Made by a program: the position numbers and the translations under genes
Origin: Nyssa sinensis
Lineage: Eukaryota; Streptophyta; Magnoliopsida; Cornales; Nyssaceae
DNA length: 64,000 nucleotides
Assembly (NCBI GenBank): GCA_008638375.1
Contig: VIRR01000552.1
Coordinates: 124,001 to 188,000 of the forward strand
Direction: 5' to 3'
Notes under the pieces: model-generated
Databases searched by the model: none
What the model saw: only the letters and a program-made list of their open reading frames with translations
Told to the model about the DNA's origin: nothing
Part shown: one piece after another, positions 1-11,288 of the stretch
How positions within the stretch are numbered: the stretch's first letter is position 1
Layout: each line of letters opens with the position of its first letter

Positions 1-410
1 ATAAAATATAAAAACAAAAGAAAAAAAGCATAAAATAAAATATAAAAATTTAGTTACATATCAAAAATGTTCAATCATATATTTAAAAAATGAAAGAAAT
101 ATAAAAATTTAATATTGATAATAATATTTTTGATATGTAACTAAACTTATTGATATAAAAGAAATTATAAATTATACAATAAATCCAATTAAATAAAGAT
201 ATTCTTAAAAAATTTTAGGCTATAAAAAGAATCTCGGAAGTCAATAAAAGATCTATTGGGGTTGAATTGATATTAAAATCAGAGTAAATTGCAAAAATTT
301 TGAAAGGGGGAACAAAAATATATATTAAAATTATACATTTGAAAAAATATATATAGATATATATATATATATATATATAATTTCAAATAAAATAAATAAA
401 CTGGGTGGAA
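1..410. other. AT-rich upstream DNA, no gene seen
   Basis: Very AT-rich sequence with an (AT)n run at about 358-379. I see no coding frame, RNA gene or transposon end. Similarity to the second XTH promoter copy (20255 onward) starts only near 420, so this stretch lies outside the duplicated unit. Confidence 0.6.
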
Positions 411-704
411 GCTATAAGTGGGGACGGGGTAACTATGGAAGCACCTATGCGTTTTCGTTTTAAAAGACTATCCTAAAATCCGCGTGGGGTGGCTAACCCA
501 CTTTCCTGTTTGTGCCATTCATTCAAGACGGTGCCGCGGCATGGTTCAGTAGATAGATATATAAAAGGCGTCATGCGAAATTATTGTTTATGCCATCCAG
601 AGCCAGCTGTTTTACAGACACATTCACCAACATCAACCATTTTCCCACTTTCCTGCGTACCTTCCCTCTTCAATATATTTTGTCCCCACATAACATTCAC
701 CAGC

Positions 705-712
705 TATATAAG
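705..712 (+). promoter_or_regulatory. TATA box of the XTH gene
   Basis: TATATAAG lies about 115 bp upstream of the XTH start codon. That would place transcription start near 735-745 and give a 5' UTR of roughly 80-90 nt, rich in CA and CT. A second TATA-like string (TATATAAAAG, about 558-567) lies farther upstream and would give a leader of about 235 nt. I prefer the proximal one. The degenerate copy near 20510-20520 reads ACTATAGAA at the matching place. Confidence 0.6.
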
Positions 713-825
713 TACTACCACCACATCTCATCAATCTCACTCCAAGAAAAAATCACATCTCTCACAAGTCAGCACAAAGAAAATCTCTCCCTCTCTCACC
801 CTTGTTTACCAGCCAAAAAAAAATC

Positions 826-1892
826 ATGGCTTCTTCTTCCAGTGTCTCAGCAGTATTGCTAATGATATCTTTTCTGGGTACTTTAATCATGGTTGTCTCA
901 GGTGCTAATTTGTACCAAGACTTTGACATTACATGGGGCGATGGCCGTGCTAAGATACTCAACAATGGGGAGCTTCTTACTCTCTCCCTTGACAAAACCT
1001 CCGGCTCAGGCTTCCAATCTAAAAATGAATATCTATTTGGAAAGATTGATATGCAGCTCAAGCTTGTTGCAGGAAACTCTGCTGGCACTGTCACTGCATA
1101 TTATGTAAGTTGCTTTGAATAACATCATCATATTTCAGCCTAAATCTTTTCCAAGCTTTGAATAACTCCTTAAATTAATGTCTAATGATTGTGTTTTTTG
1201 TTCTGCAGTTGTCATCGCAAGGCTCAACCCATGATGAAATAGACTTTGAGTTCTTGGGGAACCTCAGTGGTGACCCTTACATTCTTCACACCAATGTGTT
1301 CAGCCAAGGAAAGGGCAACAGAGAGCAACAATTCTACCTATGGTTCGACCCAACTGCAGATTTTCATACCTACTCGATCCTTTGGAATCCCCAACGCATC
1401 ATGTGAGTATCCAAAAAAAAAAAAAAAACTAAGCTTAAATCACATTCTTCTTTCAATTTTTTACTGACTGCATTTTGTCCCAATTTCAGATTTTCTGTAG
1501 ATGGCACACCCATTAGAGAATTCAAGAATACCGAGTCAATTGGTGTTCCATACCCAAAGAATCAACCAATGAGAATATACTCGAGTTTATGGAATGCTGA
1601 TGATTGGGCTACAAGGGGTGGTCTTGTCAAGACAGATTGGACAAAAGCACCCTTCACTGCTTCCTATAGGAACTTCAATGCTGATGCTTGTATTTGGTCA
1701 TCTGGGGCATCTTCCTGCAGTTCAAGTTCTCCATCTTCAACCTCCAGCAATAATGCATGGCTTTCCGAAGCGTTAGACTCTACCAGCCAAGAAAGGCTTC
1801 AATGGGTGCAGAAGAATTACATGATATACAATTACTGCAAGGATACAAAGAGATTTCCTCAAGGACTACCCCCAGAATGCAACATGTCCTAA
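826..1892 (+). CDS. XTH: Xyloglucan endotransglucosylase/hydrolase, 3 exons, complete
   Basis: Exons are 826-1104, 1209-1402 and 1490-1892, giving 291 residues. Introns are short with canonical ends (GTAAGT...TGCAG and GTGAGT...TTCAG). The enzyme (GH16 family) cuts and re-joins xyloglucan chains in the cell wall. Residues 1-26 form a signal peptide (hydrophobic [14 protein letters not shown]), so the protein is secreted. The GH16 catalytic motif [11 protein letters not shown] is at 101-111; by family knowledge E103 is the nucleophile, D105 the helper and E107 the acid/base. N111-L-S113 is the conserved N-glycosylation site. The C-terminal XET domain has paired cysteines (ACIWSS...SSC and NYCKD...PPEC) and ends NMS. 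Length, NPQRIIF and [11 protein letters not shown] match the TCH4-like group expected to be transglycosylases rather than strict hydrolases. The start at 826 is the ATG directly before the signal peptide; the in-frame TTG at 802 is not preferred. No frameshift or lost catalytic residue is seen. A truncated paralogue lies near 20.6 kb. Confidence 0.95.
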
Positions 1893-2169
1893 CTAGACAA
1901 ATATCCATATTCAATCTCGTAGCGATTCAAGTTATATTACATTCTTTTATATCTTAATTCCACAATTCAATTATTTCATTTTTGACCATTGTAATTGTTA
2001 CTAAAATGAATACAAGAGATCATCATTTTTTTTTAATTTGATATTTGGCCACAACCATTGTTGTTGTTCCAAATTGAACGACTAGTAACACACTAAACCT
2101 TATGTCTGCATTATGTGCTCTACTGGCAAGATCGGCATAAAAGATAATTTTAAATTAAGTATTTTTTTT

Positions 2170-2740
2170 TTAAAAGTATTAATATAATTTTGAGAAAAAT
2201 ATTAAAAAGTACTTAAAATAAATTTTTCAATCCAAAAAATTCATTATTAATATTTCAATCTAAAAGACCCAAATTAGAAACTTTTATTACAAAAAAGTCC
2301 AACGAAAAATTTCCATCTTAAAACTGTTAAAATTTTTTACTGATTAGACTAAAATATCCTTCAAAATATATTTAAAAAATACTAAATAATTCATTTCTTC
2401 AATCCAGAAAAAAAAAACATAATATTTTTTTATTTATCTAGAATGCCTAAAAAATAAATTTTCACTTCATGAAATATTATGATTTTTTTTGGATTGAAGA
2501 ATTTATTTTATATACATTTTAGTATTTTTGTTCTAAAATATATTTTAAATGTTATTTTAGTCTTATCAGTATTATTTTTTAATGGTGTTAAAAATGAAAG
2601 TTTACCTTTTAACTTTTTTGTAGTAGAAGTTTCTTGTTTGGGTATTTTAGATATAAAAAATTAATCATATACTTTTTAGATTGAAAATTTTATTTTAGCT
2701 ACTTTTTAGTATTTTTTCCAATTTTATTTTATTTCATATA
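2170..2740. mobile_element. Hairpin MITE with arms of about 270 bp
   Basis: The left arm (about 2180-2445) and right arm (about 2466-2732) are imperfect reverse complements along almost their whole length. For example CAATCCAAAAAATTC near 2230 pairs with GATTGAAAATTTTA near 2680, and TCTTCAATCCAG near 2398 pairs with TGGATTGAAGAA near 2491. The loop is only about 20 bp. There is no coding capacity. This is the shape of a foldback MITE or an inverted duplication. It lies about 280 bp 3' of the XTH stop codon. Exact ends and a target duplication are not clear in the AT-rich context. Confidence 0.6.
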
Positions 2741-3569
2741 TATTATATTTATTTTTGTTATATAATACCTAATTGTTTTCCAACAAGATAAAGGTGTATA
2801 TTGAATAAAACACTAATAATAAAATGTTTATATGTTTTTTTAATCTAAATAGATAATAATAAAATATTAAGAATCTAATACGAATTAAATTTTATTAATA
2901 GAATTAATTTTTTTTTCTTGGATTCTTTATAAGGCGTTTGTTTTTTAAAGTTAAATTTTTATTAATCTTGTAATTCTAATTTGATTATATTATAAATACA
3001 TAAAATTTAAAGTGTTTTTGTAAAATAAAAATTTTATTAATCTTATACTTCTAATTTCATTATACTATTAATATATAAGATTCTAGACATTCTTTTAAGT
3101 TTGGCCTAAAGAAGGTAGCCTGTCTGCTAGATTAACAAGCAGCATTTGAGTGAGCCAACCAGAAAGGTCAGTCATTTTGTACCAATCTCCGGCGCCATGG
3201 CCATGCTCTGTGCTGCTGACCCAGGGCAACTGTATTTGGGCAACTTGCCCGCTTGTCTTTGTGTTTTGCTTTCTTTTTCCTATATACCCAAAAATTTAGG
3301 AATTTAATTCTATATTTTTTTTTCATCTCTTGCAGGCAATAAGAGTTTTTTAATTTATGTAAACATAAAAATTAAAATCTAATATTAAAAATCATTGAAA
3401 CTCTACTTGTCTTATGATAGAATCTTGCACAAAATATTATTGTGTATTTATTTGTTTCTAATTCATGAAGATGGGATTTGACTTTTACTTTTATGAAAAA
3501 TTTTAAACTTTTTTATAATGCAACAAATATTTTTTTATAATTTATTCTTGGAGTGACTAGCTATGAAAA
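2741..3569. other. AT-rich intergenic DNA, no gene seen
   Basis: Mostly low-complexity AT-rich sequence. A short more balanced patch at about 3105-3260 contains CTCCGGCGCCATGGCC. It has no long open frame and I could not identify it. Confidence 0.5.
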
Positions 3570-4110
3570 CACTACAAAAAAAATAGACTTTTCGTAGCAT
3601 TTCACATTCGCCGCTAAAGGGTTTAAAAACTGTCACTAAATACCTTTGTGGCGTTTTATCTTTTTGACGCCAATGCCTCTGTCGTAATTTTGTTGCGGCA
3701 CTTCAAGGAATGCCGCAAATTATTTATGGTGTTTTTAGTAGAAATTTGATTTGTCATTAAAACAAAAAGTGTCATTTGACAAATATGGATATAAATGACG
3801 CATATAGTGGCGTTTTTCTAATTGTTATTAATTTGGTGACACTTTCGAAACCGTTGCTAATAGACAACATTTGTTGCCATTGTATAAACGCCGCTAAAGC
3901 CTTTTTCTTAGTGGCATTTAACAAACGCTCTAATTCTGAAAGTTTTTGTGACCATTTTACAATTGCCGCAAAAACATTTGTGCCATTTATCGTTTCTGAC
4001 AATTATTTTACCACCGCTAAAATGTGGCAAAAAATTCACCTTCTACAACCGCTTCTAAAAGCATTTAATTTTGTGACAATTATATAGGACGTTATCATGT
4101 GGAAAATGAG
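3570..4110. mobile_element. CACTA-type (En/Spm) transposon terminal fragment
   Basis: Position 3570 starts CACTACAAAAAAAA, the terminal motif of plant CACTA transposons. It is followed by many short repeated subterminal motifs in both orientations: CGCCGCTAAAG near 3610 and 3890, TGCCGCAAA near 3711 and 3965, GTGGCGTTTT near 3650 and 3808, ACCGCTAAAATG near 4013. Such subterminal repeats bind the transposase in this superfamily. I do not see the opposite TTTTGTAGTG end or a transposase, so this is a fragment or a short non-autonomous derivative. Solo LTR S1 begins 75 bp downstream. Confidence 0.6.
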
Positions 4111-4255
4111 GAATACATTACTCATGTAAAATTTATTTTTAGTAGCATGCAATTTTCATTTGACAACAACAACTAGACACCCTATTTGTAATAACCCGGA
4201 AATTTTTTTTTTTAATATAAAATTTTCTTGGTTATTAAATTAATTTTTTTTTTAT

Positions 4256-4290
4256 GGTTATTATTATTATTATTATTATTGCTATTATTA

Positions 4291-4325
<35 letters not shown>
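4256..4325. repeat. (TTA)n microsatellite in solo LTR S1
   Basis: About 70 bp of TTA/ATT trinucleotides with a few interruptions. The antisense strand reads as a polyasparagine frame, which is a repeat artefact. Confidence 0.9.
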
Positions 4326-4833
4326 GTGTGAATGTAATGTGTGTATGATTATGTGTAAACATGTATATATGTGTGAGATAACTTTATATGTGTGTGTGTA
4401 TGTGTAGGATAATGCATGTACAATGTGTGTGTGTGGAATATTATATATATATATATATATGTATATATGTGTACATGTATGGATGGATGTATATGAGTAT
4501 GTATAAGTATATAAATACATTGGCAGTGTGTGTGAGTGTAGCAGACCTGGTGTGTGAGGTGTGTAGTGTCGGCAGAGTGTGTGTGTGTCTAGTATGTGTA
4601 ATGAGTGTGTAATATAGGTAGTATATATATATATATATATATATAGGTAGGCTTATATAGGCAGCTTTGCATTTAATGCAAAGCTGCATTTTGGGGGAAG
4701 CAAGAGGCTGATACAGCAGGGTGATAGAGGTCAAGAAAGGGGGCTGAGAGATTGAGACTTGTGAAAGTGGGTTTGTGGTGTAAAAGGGTGTTGGTCTCGG
4801 TTGGAGGGGAAAGAAAGGAAAGAAAAGCAGAAG

Positions 4834-7553
4834 TGTCACGCCCCGAATTCCAGCGAACCCGATGCGCGAGTAACGAGACAAAAGAAAATAAAATAATAAA
4901 GGAATAAAAGATAATTAAGGACGATTACATACATTCTACATACTGTTCGGATAGATACATAAGGTCTGGTCCATTTCTTCACCACTTACAAAATAAAATA
5001 CAGTCGCGGGCTTATGCCCTTACACAATATCAAAAGCGCCCCTTGGGCCTAACATAGTCCCTAATCAGTTCATCTCCGCGTCTCGTACAGCTGGGACATC
5101 ATCTGAAATGTTTGCCTCACTAAAGGGGTCAGCTCAACACGCTGGTACAATATAATGCTAATGCAAGAAACAGAACTAAGGTCGTGGCATGTGCAAGTGT
5201 ACAGTTATTTCTATATGGCATTCAATGTCATGATGGCAGCATACACACAATATGCAGTATATGAGCAGTATGCGTGACACACCCATGCAACTCGATGCCA
5301 CCCATGTCTCATGATACGGTCATTCTCCGCTGGCATGAGTACCGCCGCGTATGTCTCGCTTCACGGTCCGGAATCCGTCAGGCAGGCAAGTACCTATTGG
5401 CCGATTTTGGGTTTTTCACCACAGGATCTGCACCCTCATAATGCAAAGCACCAAGTGCTTACCCACGCCATGTCCAAAGAATCACACTATGCCAATATGC
5501 TCTGATTTCATCATGTCATAATGTAATCTCAATGATGCATCTCATTCATACATAAAGCATGTCTTCAAGTACACAATTTATAATATCAACAGTTCTTCTA
5601 AGCATATGATTCACACACTACACTAACACATACGATATACACAAAATCATCATCCAACTCAACAAGATAGCATGTAGCACATAAGCATGTAAACACTCAA
5701 GCAAACATGTGAACAATCAAGGCAGCAAAGCAAGTATTCCTAATCTCAATTATATTTCTTACTTAGCACAATATATCGTACCTGTAAATCGATCTCAACT
5801 CAAGGAGGTGTACTCGAAGTATGGTAGAATCACAGTGGGAATATCGAAGGTCAGATCACCTTCTCTTTGCCCTCTTGAGTCCCTAAAATCATAACAGGTA
5901 ATTCAGTTCATTGTCATTTGAATTCATTCTATTCATCAAATCTTATGTCTTTAATTCATAAGTTTCTATTTTGCTAATTTAGACTCTACCATTGAGTCCG
6001 GAACGTCGAAGAAAATAAGTTTAGGTTTTCGTAGAACTGAATTCGGACATCTGGGTTCAAAAGGGCAAAACAGTCATTTTGCACTTTACACGGGTCCTTA
6101 CATTTCATGACCTCTTTTCACAAATCGAACTCCACGGTTGAGTCCGGAATGCTCGAGATAATAAAGTTTCACTATTTGTTTACTAAATTCGGAGTTCGTT
6201 TGACTGTACTTCAATTCAGGGGCATTTTGGTAATTTTATATGTTACTACGGGTCTTTTATTTTTCGGGACCCCGTTTCGTAAAACGGACCTCACCATTGG
6301 CCTCAGAATGGTCGAGATAGTCAAAATACACTAATGACTTGTCCCATTTGGACTCTGAATTATTTTAGAATATTTAATTAATTAAATTAATTAATTAATC
6401 AATTAATTAATTAATTAAATTAATATTTAATTAATTTTTTTTATTCTAGTGGGGTCAAATCATAATTATTTAAAACTTCTGGGGTCAAAATATAATTATT
6501 TCAAAGTTCTGGGGTCAAAATATAATTATTTAAAGATTTTGGAGGTCAAAATATAAATATTTAAAAGTTCTGGGGTCAAAACGTAATTTCCAAAAAAGTA
6601 TAGGGTCAATTTGTCATTTTCCAAAAGTTTAGGGGTCAAAGTTGGATTTCAACAAGTTCTGGTTCAATCAAAACTGAACCAGTGGGTTTTCTATTCAAAA
6701 CCCTAAACCGGTTCAGGGTTGTGGTGAACCAACCGGTCTGACCGGTTCAACAGGTCTGACCGGTTCAACAGGTCATGCTGACGTCATGTTGACGTCAGCC
6801 CTAAAATAATAATAAAAAAAAACTATCGTTTTTCCGGTCATCTTCCCCGGTAGAGTCGCCGGCGCCGGTCGCCGGAAAACCGTGAAACCCACGGTTTTTC
6901 ATGTTTTTCACGTCCGTTTTTCTCCCTTTTTCCACCAAAATAATTCTAGGATCATAGGGAATAAATTAAACTAGTTTTTGGCCCCAAAATCCACTGTTTT
7001 CCGACACCCACATAGATTTTTCCGGCGACTAATAATCTCCTATTTTCTCTCTCATTTCTCACTCATTTTCATTCATTCTTTTTGCGTTAGGTTCCATTTT
7101 TCATATGCAATAAAACCCAAGGATTAAATCTAAACAATAAGCTACAAAACAAGTTGGATATTTGAGAGATTTTTCTAGAGAGAGAAAGCTTACGGTTATG
7201 GGTTCTCAACCTTGTGATGGTGCTTCTCTCCTCTTGCTTTGCCTTTATTCTCCCCTTTGGCCTCCTTAGCTTCCCTCCTTCTGCTTCCTTTTCAAAAACC
7301 AGAGCATACACACATCACTCCCTTTCTTTCCTTTCACTTTCTCTCTCTATACTTTTCTCTCTCTCTCTCTAAAAATCCCACAATGGTTCTGTCCCTCTCT
7401 CAGCCCTCACCACACACATATACACTGACTACACCATACACTTCTAACCACCCCTCTTACACACTCCATGCCCCTCCCATACTTGTTTGAGTGTGTTACA
7501 CTCAAACTCACACACACACACAACCGGGTACACACACAGTGCACTGTGCACTG

Positions 7554-7591
<38 letters not shown>

Positions 7592-7786
7592 TCCAAATCA
7601 GCTTTTTAATATGTATAAAATATATATATATATATACATGCACATGTAGCATACACACATAATTATACACATACAATACACACATTGCATTCAAATAATA
7701 ATAATAATAATAATAACTTTAATAATAAAATAAATAACCACGAAAATTTTATATATAAAAAAAAAAAAAAATTTCGGGTTATTACA
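4834..7786 (-). repeat. Element A left (3') LTR, 2953 bp
   Basis: Begins TGTCACGCCCCGAATTCC and ends GGGTTATTACA on the plus strand. It contains a triplicated ~150-bp module (about 5987-6340), a TTAATTAA run, a 32-bp tandem array, a GC-rich palindromic block near 6849-6880, a CT-rich zone, (AT)n runs and an (AAT)n run near the end. Confidence 0.92.
6449..6665. repeat. About 7 copies of a ~32-bp 'ctggggtcaaaatataatt' repeat
   Basis: Degenerate head-to-tail units of roughly 30-33 bp, each containing GGGGTCAAA followed by an AT-rich tail. The same array occurs in the right LTR at 14141-14355. Shorter versions occur in the other LTRs of the window. Confidence 0.85.
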
Positions 7787-7799
7787 TCCTTCCTTCCTT
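7787..7799 (-). promoter_or_regulatory. Polypurine tract of element A
   Basis: In sense orientation the bases next to the 3' LTR read AAGGAAGGAAGGA. This is the expected primer for plus-strand DNA synthesis and abuts the LTR start TGTAATAACC. Confidence 0.8.
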
Positions 7800-7829
7800 A
7801 CAGAAATTTCGTCCCGAAATTTAAAATAA

Positions 7830-8776
7830 AATACATCAAGGATCAAATAACTCGGGGTACCTAGTACGGACCTCGGCCTCACGCTCCCAAGTAGCCTCCT
7901 CAACCTCATTATGGTTTCGACGAACTTTGACCCAAGGGATGGTCCTGCCTCGTAAAACCTGATCCCTGGAGTCCAATATCTCCACGGGTCTCTGGTCATA
8001 GGAAGCGTCGCCTTCTAGCTAAAGATCCATCCAATCTAATACATGGGAGGGGGGTCAGGCTGGTACTTCCTCAGCATCGATACATGGAAGACATCATAAA
8101 CTCCAGATAGCTGTGGAGGTGAGGCCAACTTATAAGCCACCTCACCAACCCTCCCAAGAATCTCAAAGGGGTCTATAAATCGTGGCGACAGCTTCCCACT
8201 GCGCCCAAATTTCCTCAAACCTCGTTGGGGGATACCTTGAGGAACACATGGTCCCCAACCTCGAATGACATAACTCCTCTGGTGACTCTGGGCTGTCAAC
8301 AAGCGCTGCCTGATCACCTGTATCTTGTCTGTGGTCTCACGGATTAGATCGGGTCCCGAAACAATCATCTCTTCTACCCCAGTCCAACACACCGGTGAGC
8401 GACACGGCCTACAGTACAATGCTTCAAATGGTGTCATTTCAATACTGGACTGCTAGCTACGGTTGTAGGCAAGCCCTACCAAAACAAGGTGATCTTCCCA
8501 GCTACCTCTAAAGTCCATAATGCAGTATCTAAGCATGTTCTCTAGGATCTGAATGGTACGCCCTGACTGACCATCAGTCTGGGGATTGAAAAGTAGTACT
8601 AACTTAGCTGAGTCCCTAAGGCTGTCTAGAGGGTCTGCCAAAACCGGCAGTGAAACGTGGGTCCCTGCCTGAAACAATAGATACTGGAACCCCATGTAGT
8701 CGCACGATCTCTCTACATAGTAATAAACGATCAATGCAAAATGCATTGCAACATGTAGACGTGCAGCCTTACCCAT
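7830..8776 (-). pseudogene. Element A integrase C-terminal half and chromodomain remnant
   Basis: Decayed end of pol. 8453-8776 corresponds to the second half of the integrase core: QTDGQSGRT stands where E has QTDGQSERT, so the third catalytic acid of the DDE triad is glycine. It ends in a stop at the position of SYQSS in element E. 8036-8437 continues in frame sense (TPFEALYCRPC...[11 protein letters not shown]) and stops just before the chromodomain. The chromodomain-like segment (VEILDSRDQ...EEATWE) can be read in another frame between about 8030 and 7845. Protease, RT, RNase H and the first half of integrase are absent. It is non-functional. Confidence 0.85.
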
Positions 8777-9289
8777 GGATCACTCACCTCTCCCTCAACC
8801 GGGCGATGTGGAATGCATTACCTCCTCCCATTACCATCTCCCCCGTAGGCTTCGCCTCACCGGTAGGCGTGCAGCGGCGTGCAGACATCTCCACCCTCCC
8901 TGCTAGGGTCTGATGCTAATCCCATCTGTAACGGCTCACTCCACATGGCACAACACCTAATGAAATCCTCAAAACACATTGGCTCATCAATGCCAATTCC
9001 TTTCAAATTCTACTTAAGTATCACGACTCATCTCAACAACTCGACACAATAAAAAGTAAAGGAACTTCTCACTGATCACAAGGATACCCCATGGTCTCTC
9101 ACACATGCCATGTCATCTAACCCACCTCAAATTTATCCATGAAATCACCTAGTGATTTATCCCGATGGTATAAATACACATTATCTGTACCACAATGCAA
9201 TCTCATCATCCAGTATTTTCTAAGTACCCTAATTACCCACAAAATATCAACAGTACAATCTAAAAGTAAAGCTATCACCTCCCACCTCA

Positions 9290-9325
<36 letters not shown>

Positions 9326-10418
9326 CCGAGACTAAGTGTCATGTACTAATAAGGGCTAGCCTATTCATTTCATGCATGCGTATGTCGACTGGGTATACAA
9401 TTGTAGACAGTGTGGTTTATGCACTCTAATCATGAAGTTTAAGTCAATATACCAAGATTCAGAAGAATAAAATATTAGTGATACTCTTCACCAATTTCCA
9501 CTACGAACATACATCAGTTTTCACACACATGCATCCACACACACATGGAAACATGTTTAAGCATTCTCTTATATATGCATCAATAATAATCAGTCAGTAT
9601 ATATAAAAAAAAAAAGTCATAATCGCAGCACCATAACGGTCACTAAACTAGCATGCTTATATAGAGTAAAAGTACAACATTTAATAGCTAACACGTAGCT
9701 TACCATATCAGCACCCAGCATAAAATTTCATTTCAGGGATGCACACATACATAAATAAGCACACAATCTGCTGTACAGGTGACCAGGCACATTTCCCAAC
9801 CTTACGGATATCCAGGCTCATAGCCTATCTCACTGATAACAAGCATGTAGTCTACTGTTTAATCTCACTCGTTACACTGTATAAAGGCAAGCATTGAATC
9901 CTAGATCATCAATGACCAAGTATACCCCACATTGTACAATTTCACAACTAAGGTAACTAGCACTCCTCTAATCATGTAATCCAAACCAACCCAATTCAAA
10001 TTAGAGTCTAACCCCCCAAATTCACAATAAGGTCAATCTTAAAAGGATCTATGGACATCCCATGGAATAAGGAAAACATCTCCCTCAAGAGTACACACGA
10101 TCTCTCTTCCCCCGTAGCAGCCTATATTCGTCTAAAGTGTAAATGACCGGTCTATTTCGAACATAATACCAATACTAGACGCATCAAATAAGATGAAGAA
10201 TCCAAATAAGGTATGCAGTCAGCTACATTTATTGAGTAACCTCTACAGATTCTCGTCAACATTACACCGCCCCCAATGTCATGGTAACATAGTAAATATG
10301 AATGGATGAGATGTACTATAATCTATCAGTATGCTAGTCCATAAACTAAACACGAAAAAAAAAAAATGTACCTCAAGGCTCTAAAGGTCCAAAAAAATGA
10401 TAGGTGACTCTAGGCTGA
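8777..10418. other. Non-coding filler inside element A where pol is missing
   Basis: About 1.6 kb without a credible coding frame, lying between the integrase remnant and gag. Weak similarity to the protease region of element E can be seen near 10080-10290, for example CTCAAGAGTACACACGA against E's CTCAGGGGTACACACTG, and CCCCAATGTCATGG in both. The rest, including an (AT)n run near 9294-9324, is unrecognised. It is either deeply decayed pol or unrelated inserted DNA. Confidence 0.5.
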
Positions 10419-11288
10419 CTACTGCATAACGCCACTCCGAGTGGTCTGGTCCTGCCTACCGCCCCTCTGACTGAGAGTCCTGACACTCAATGCTGTAGGT
10501 GTATGCTGGAAATACGGTGTCGGAGGTCTCTGACCCAATAGTGGCTGTGGCAGAGGCACTTGGGTATACTGATAGTAATGTGGCTCCTCTAAGTCCTGGG
10601 AAATCGACCTCTGGGGACAATTGGCCCTAACATGGCCAGTCTGGTGGCATACAAAACAAGTTCGTGGAGTCCCCCGTCCTTGACTCTGTACTGGTGATGG
10701 AAATGACTCCTGACTAACCTCGACCCTCTGTCTCAAGCTAGGGTCCCTCAAAGCACAAGTGGCCATCTTGTGACCAGGCTGTCCACAAATAAAACAAATA
10801 ATGGTCCCTTGGGATGTGTATGTGAATGTGGAAGAAGTACCAGTCTGGGACCTCTTCAATAGTTTCCTATCAGTGTGAGTATGGGCGGGTATAGATATCC
10901 GTGCAGCAGCAGCACGGGCTCGAGACCTCTTCGATGGCCTCCTACCAGTGTATATCGGGGTAGATCTAGTGATCTGTGCTAGAGTCGCCTCGCTCTGGGT
11001 CTGAGGCTCTCTGACTTCCCTAAGCTCAGCCAACTCTCTCTCAGCCCTGACGGCTCTCGTCACTACCTCCTGTATAGTGTGAAGGCATTCCCGCATAATC
11101 GTCGCTACGTCCCCAGAACCACTAGTCTGTCCTACCTCTACTGGAGCAGGTGTAAAAGTGACGGCCTCCTCAACTGCAACATCTGCCGAAGCAGCAGCTT
11201 GGGGCCAACTATGCCACGGTGGTGCAGTGGTCCTAGGCTCATCGTGTCTAGGTGGTATATGTCTGGGAGTAGCTTGTCTCGGTGGCAT
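10419..11288 (-). CDS. Element A gag lacking the capsid core, 289 aa open frame
   Basis: An open frame from ATG 11288 with the same start as the other elements (MPPRQATPRH). After an Arg/Pro/Ala-rich N-terminus it reaches ...RECLHTIQ and jumps directly to EVVTRAVRAEREL. About 190 residues present in E's gag (the Retrotrans_gag capsid core around CATFQF...ASQWW) are missing at that point. Two CCHC zinc knuckles follow, CFICGQPGHKMATC and CFVCHQTGHVRANC, which bind RNA in this family. The frame stops after SGVMQ and does not continue into protease. The identical junction is present in element C. The remaining open frame may be chance in a young copy or could produce a small RNA-binding protein; the latter is speculation. 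Confidence 0.75.
   Translation of the reverse strand: MPPRQATPRHIPPRHDEPRTTAPPWHSWPQAAASADVAVEEAVTFTPAPVEVGQTSGSGDVATIMRECLHTIQEVVTRAVRAERELAELREVREPQTQSEATLAQITRSTPIYTGRRPSKRSRARAAAARISIPAHTHTDRKLLKRSQTGTSSTFTYTSQGTIICFICGQPGHKMATCALRDPSLRQRVEVSQESFPSPVQSQGRGTPRTCFVCHQTGHVRANCPQRSISQDLEEPHYYQYTQVPLPQPLLGQRPPTPYFQHTPTALSVRTLSQRGGRQDQTTRSGVMQ

Noticed and set aside
802..825. In-frame TTG upstream start for XTH
   Set aside because: It would add eight residues before a well-formed signal peptide, and plant genes rarely start at TTG; the ATG at 826 is in good context.
4212..4520. Antisense frame with a polyasparagine run
   Set aside because: It is the (TTA)n microsatellite plus TATA/TGTG repeats of solo LTR S1 read backwards.
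6449..6665. Regular ~32-bp repeats resembling a CRISPR array
   Set aside because: The units are contiguous and degenerate with no unique spacers, lie inside a plant LTR and recur in its partner LTR.
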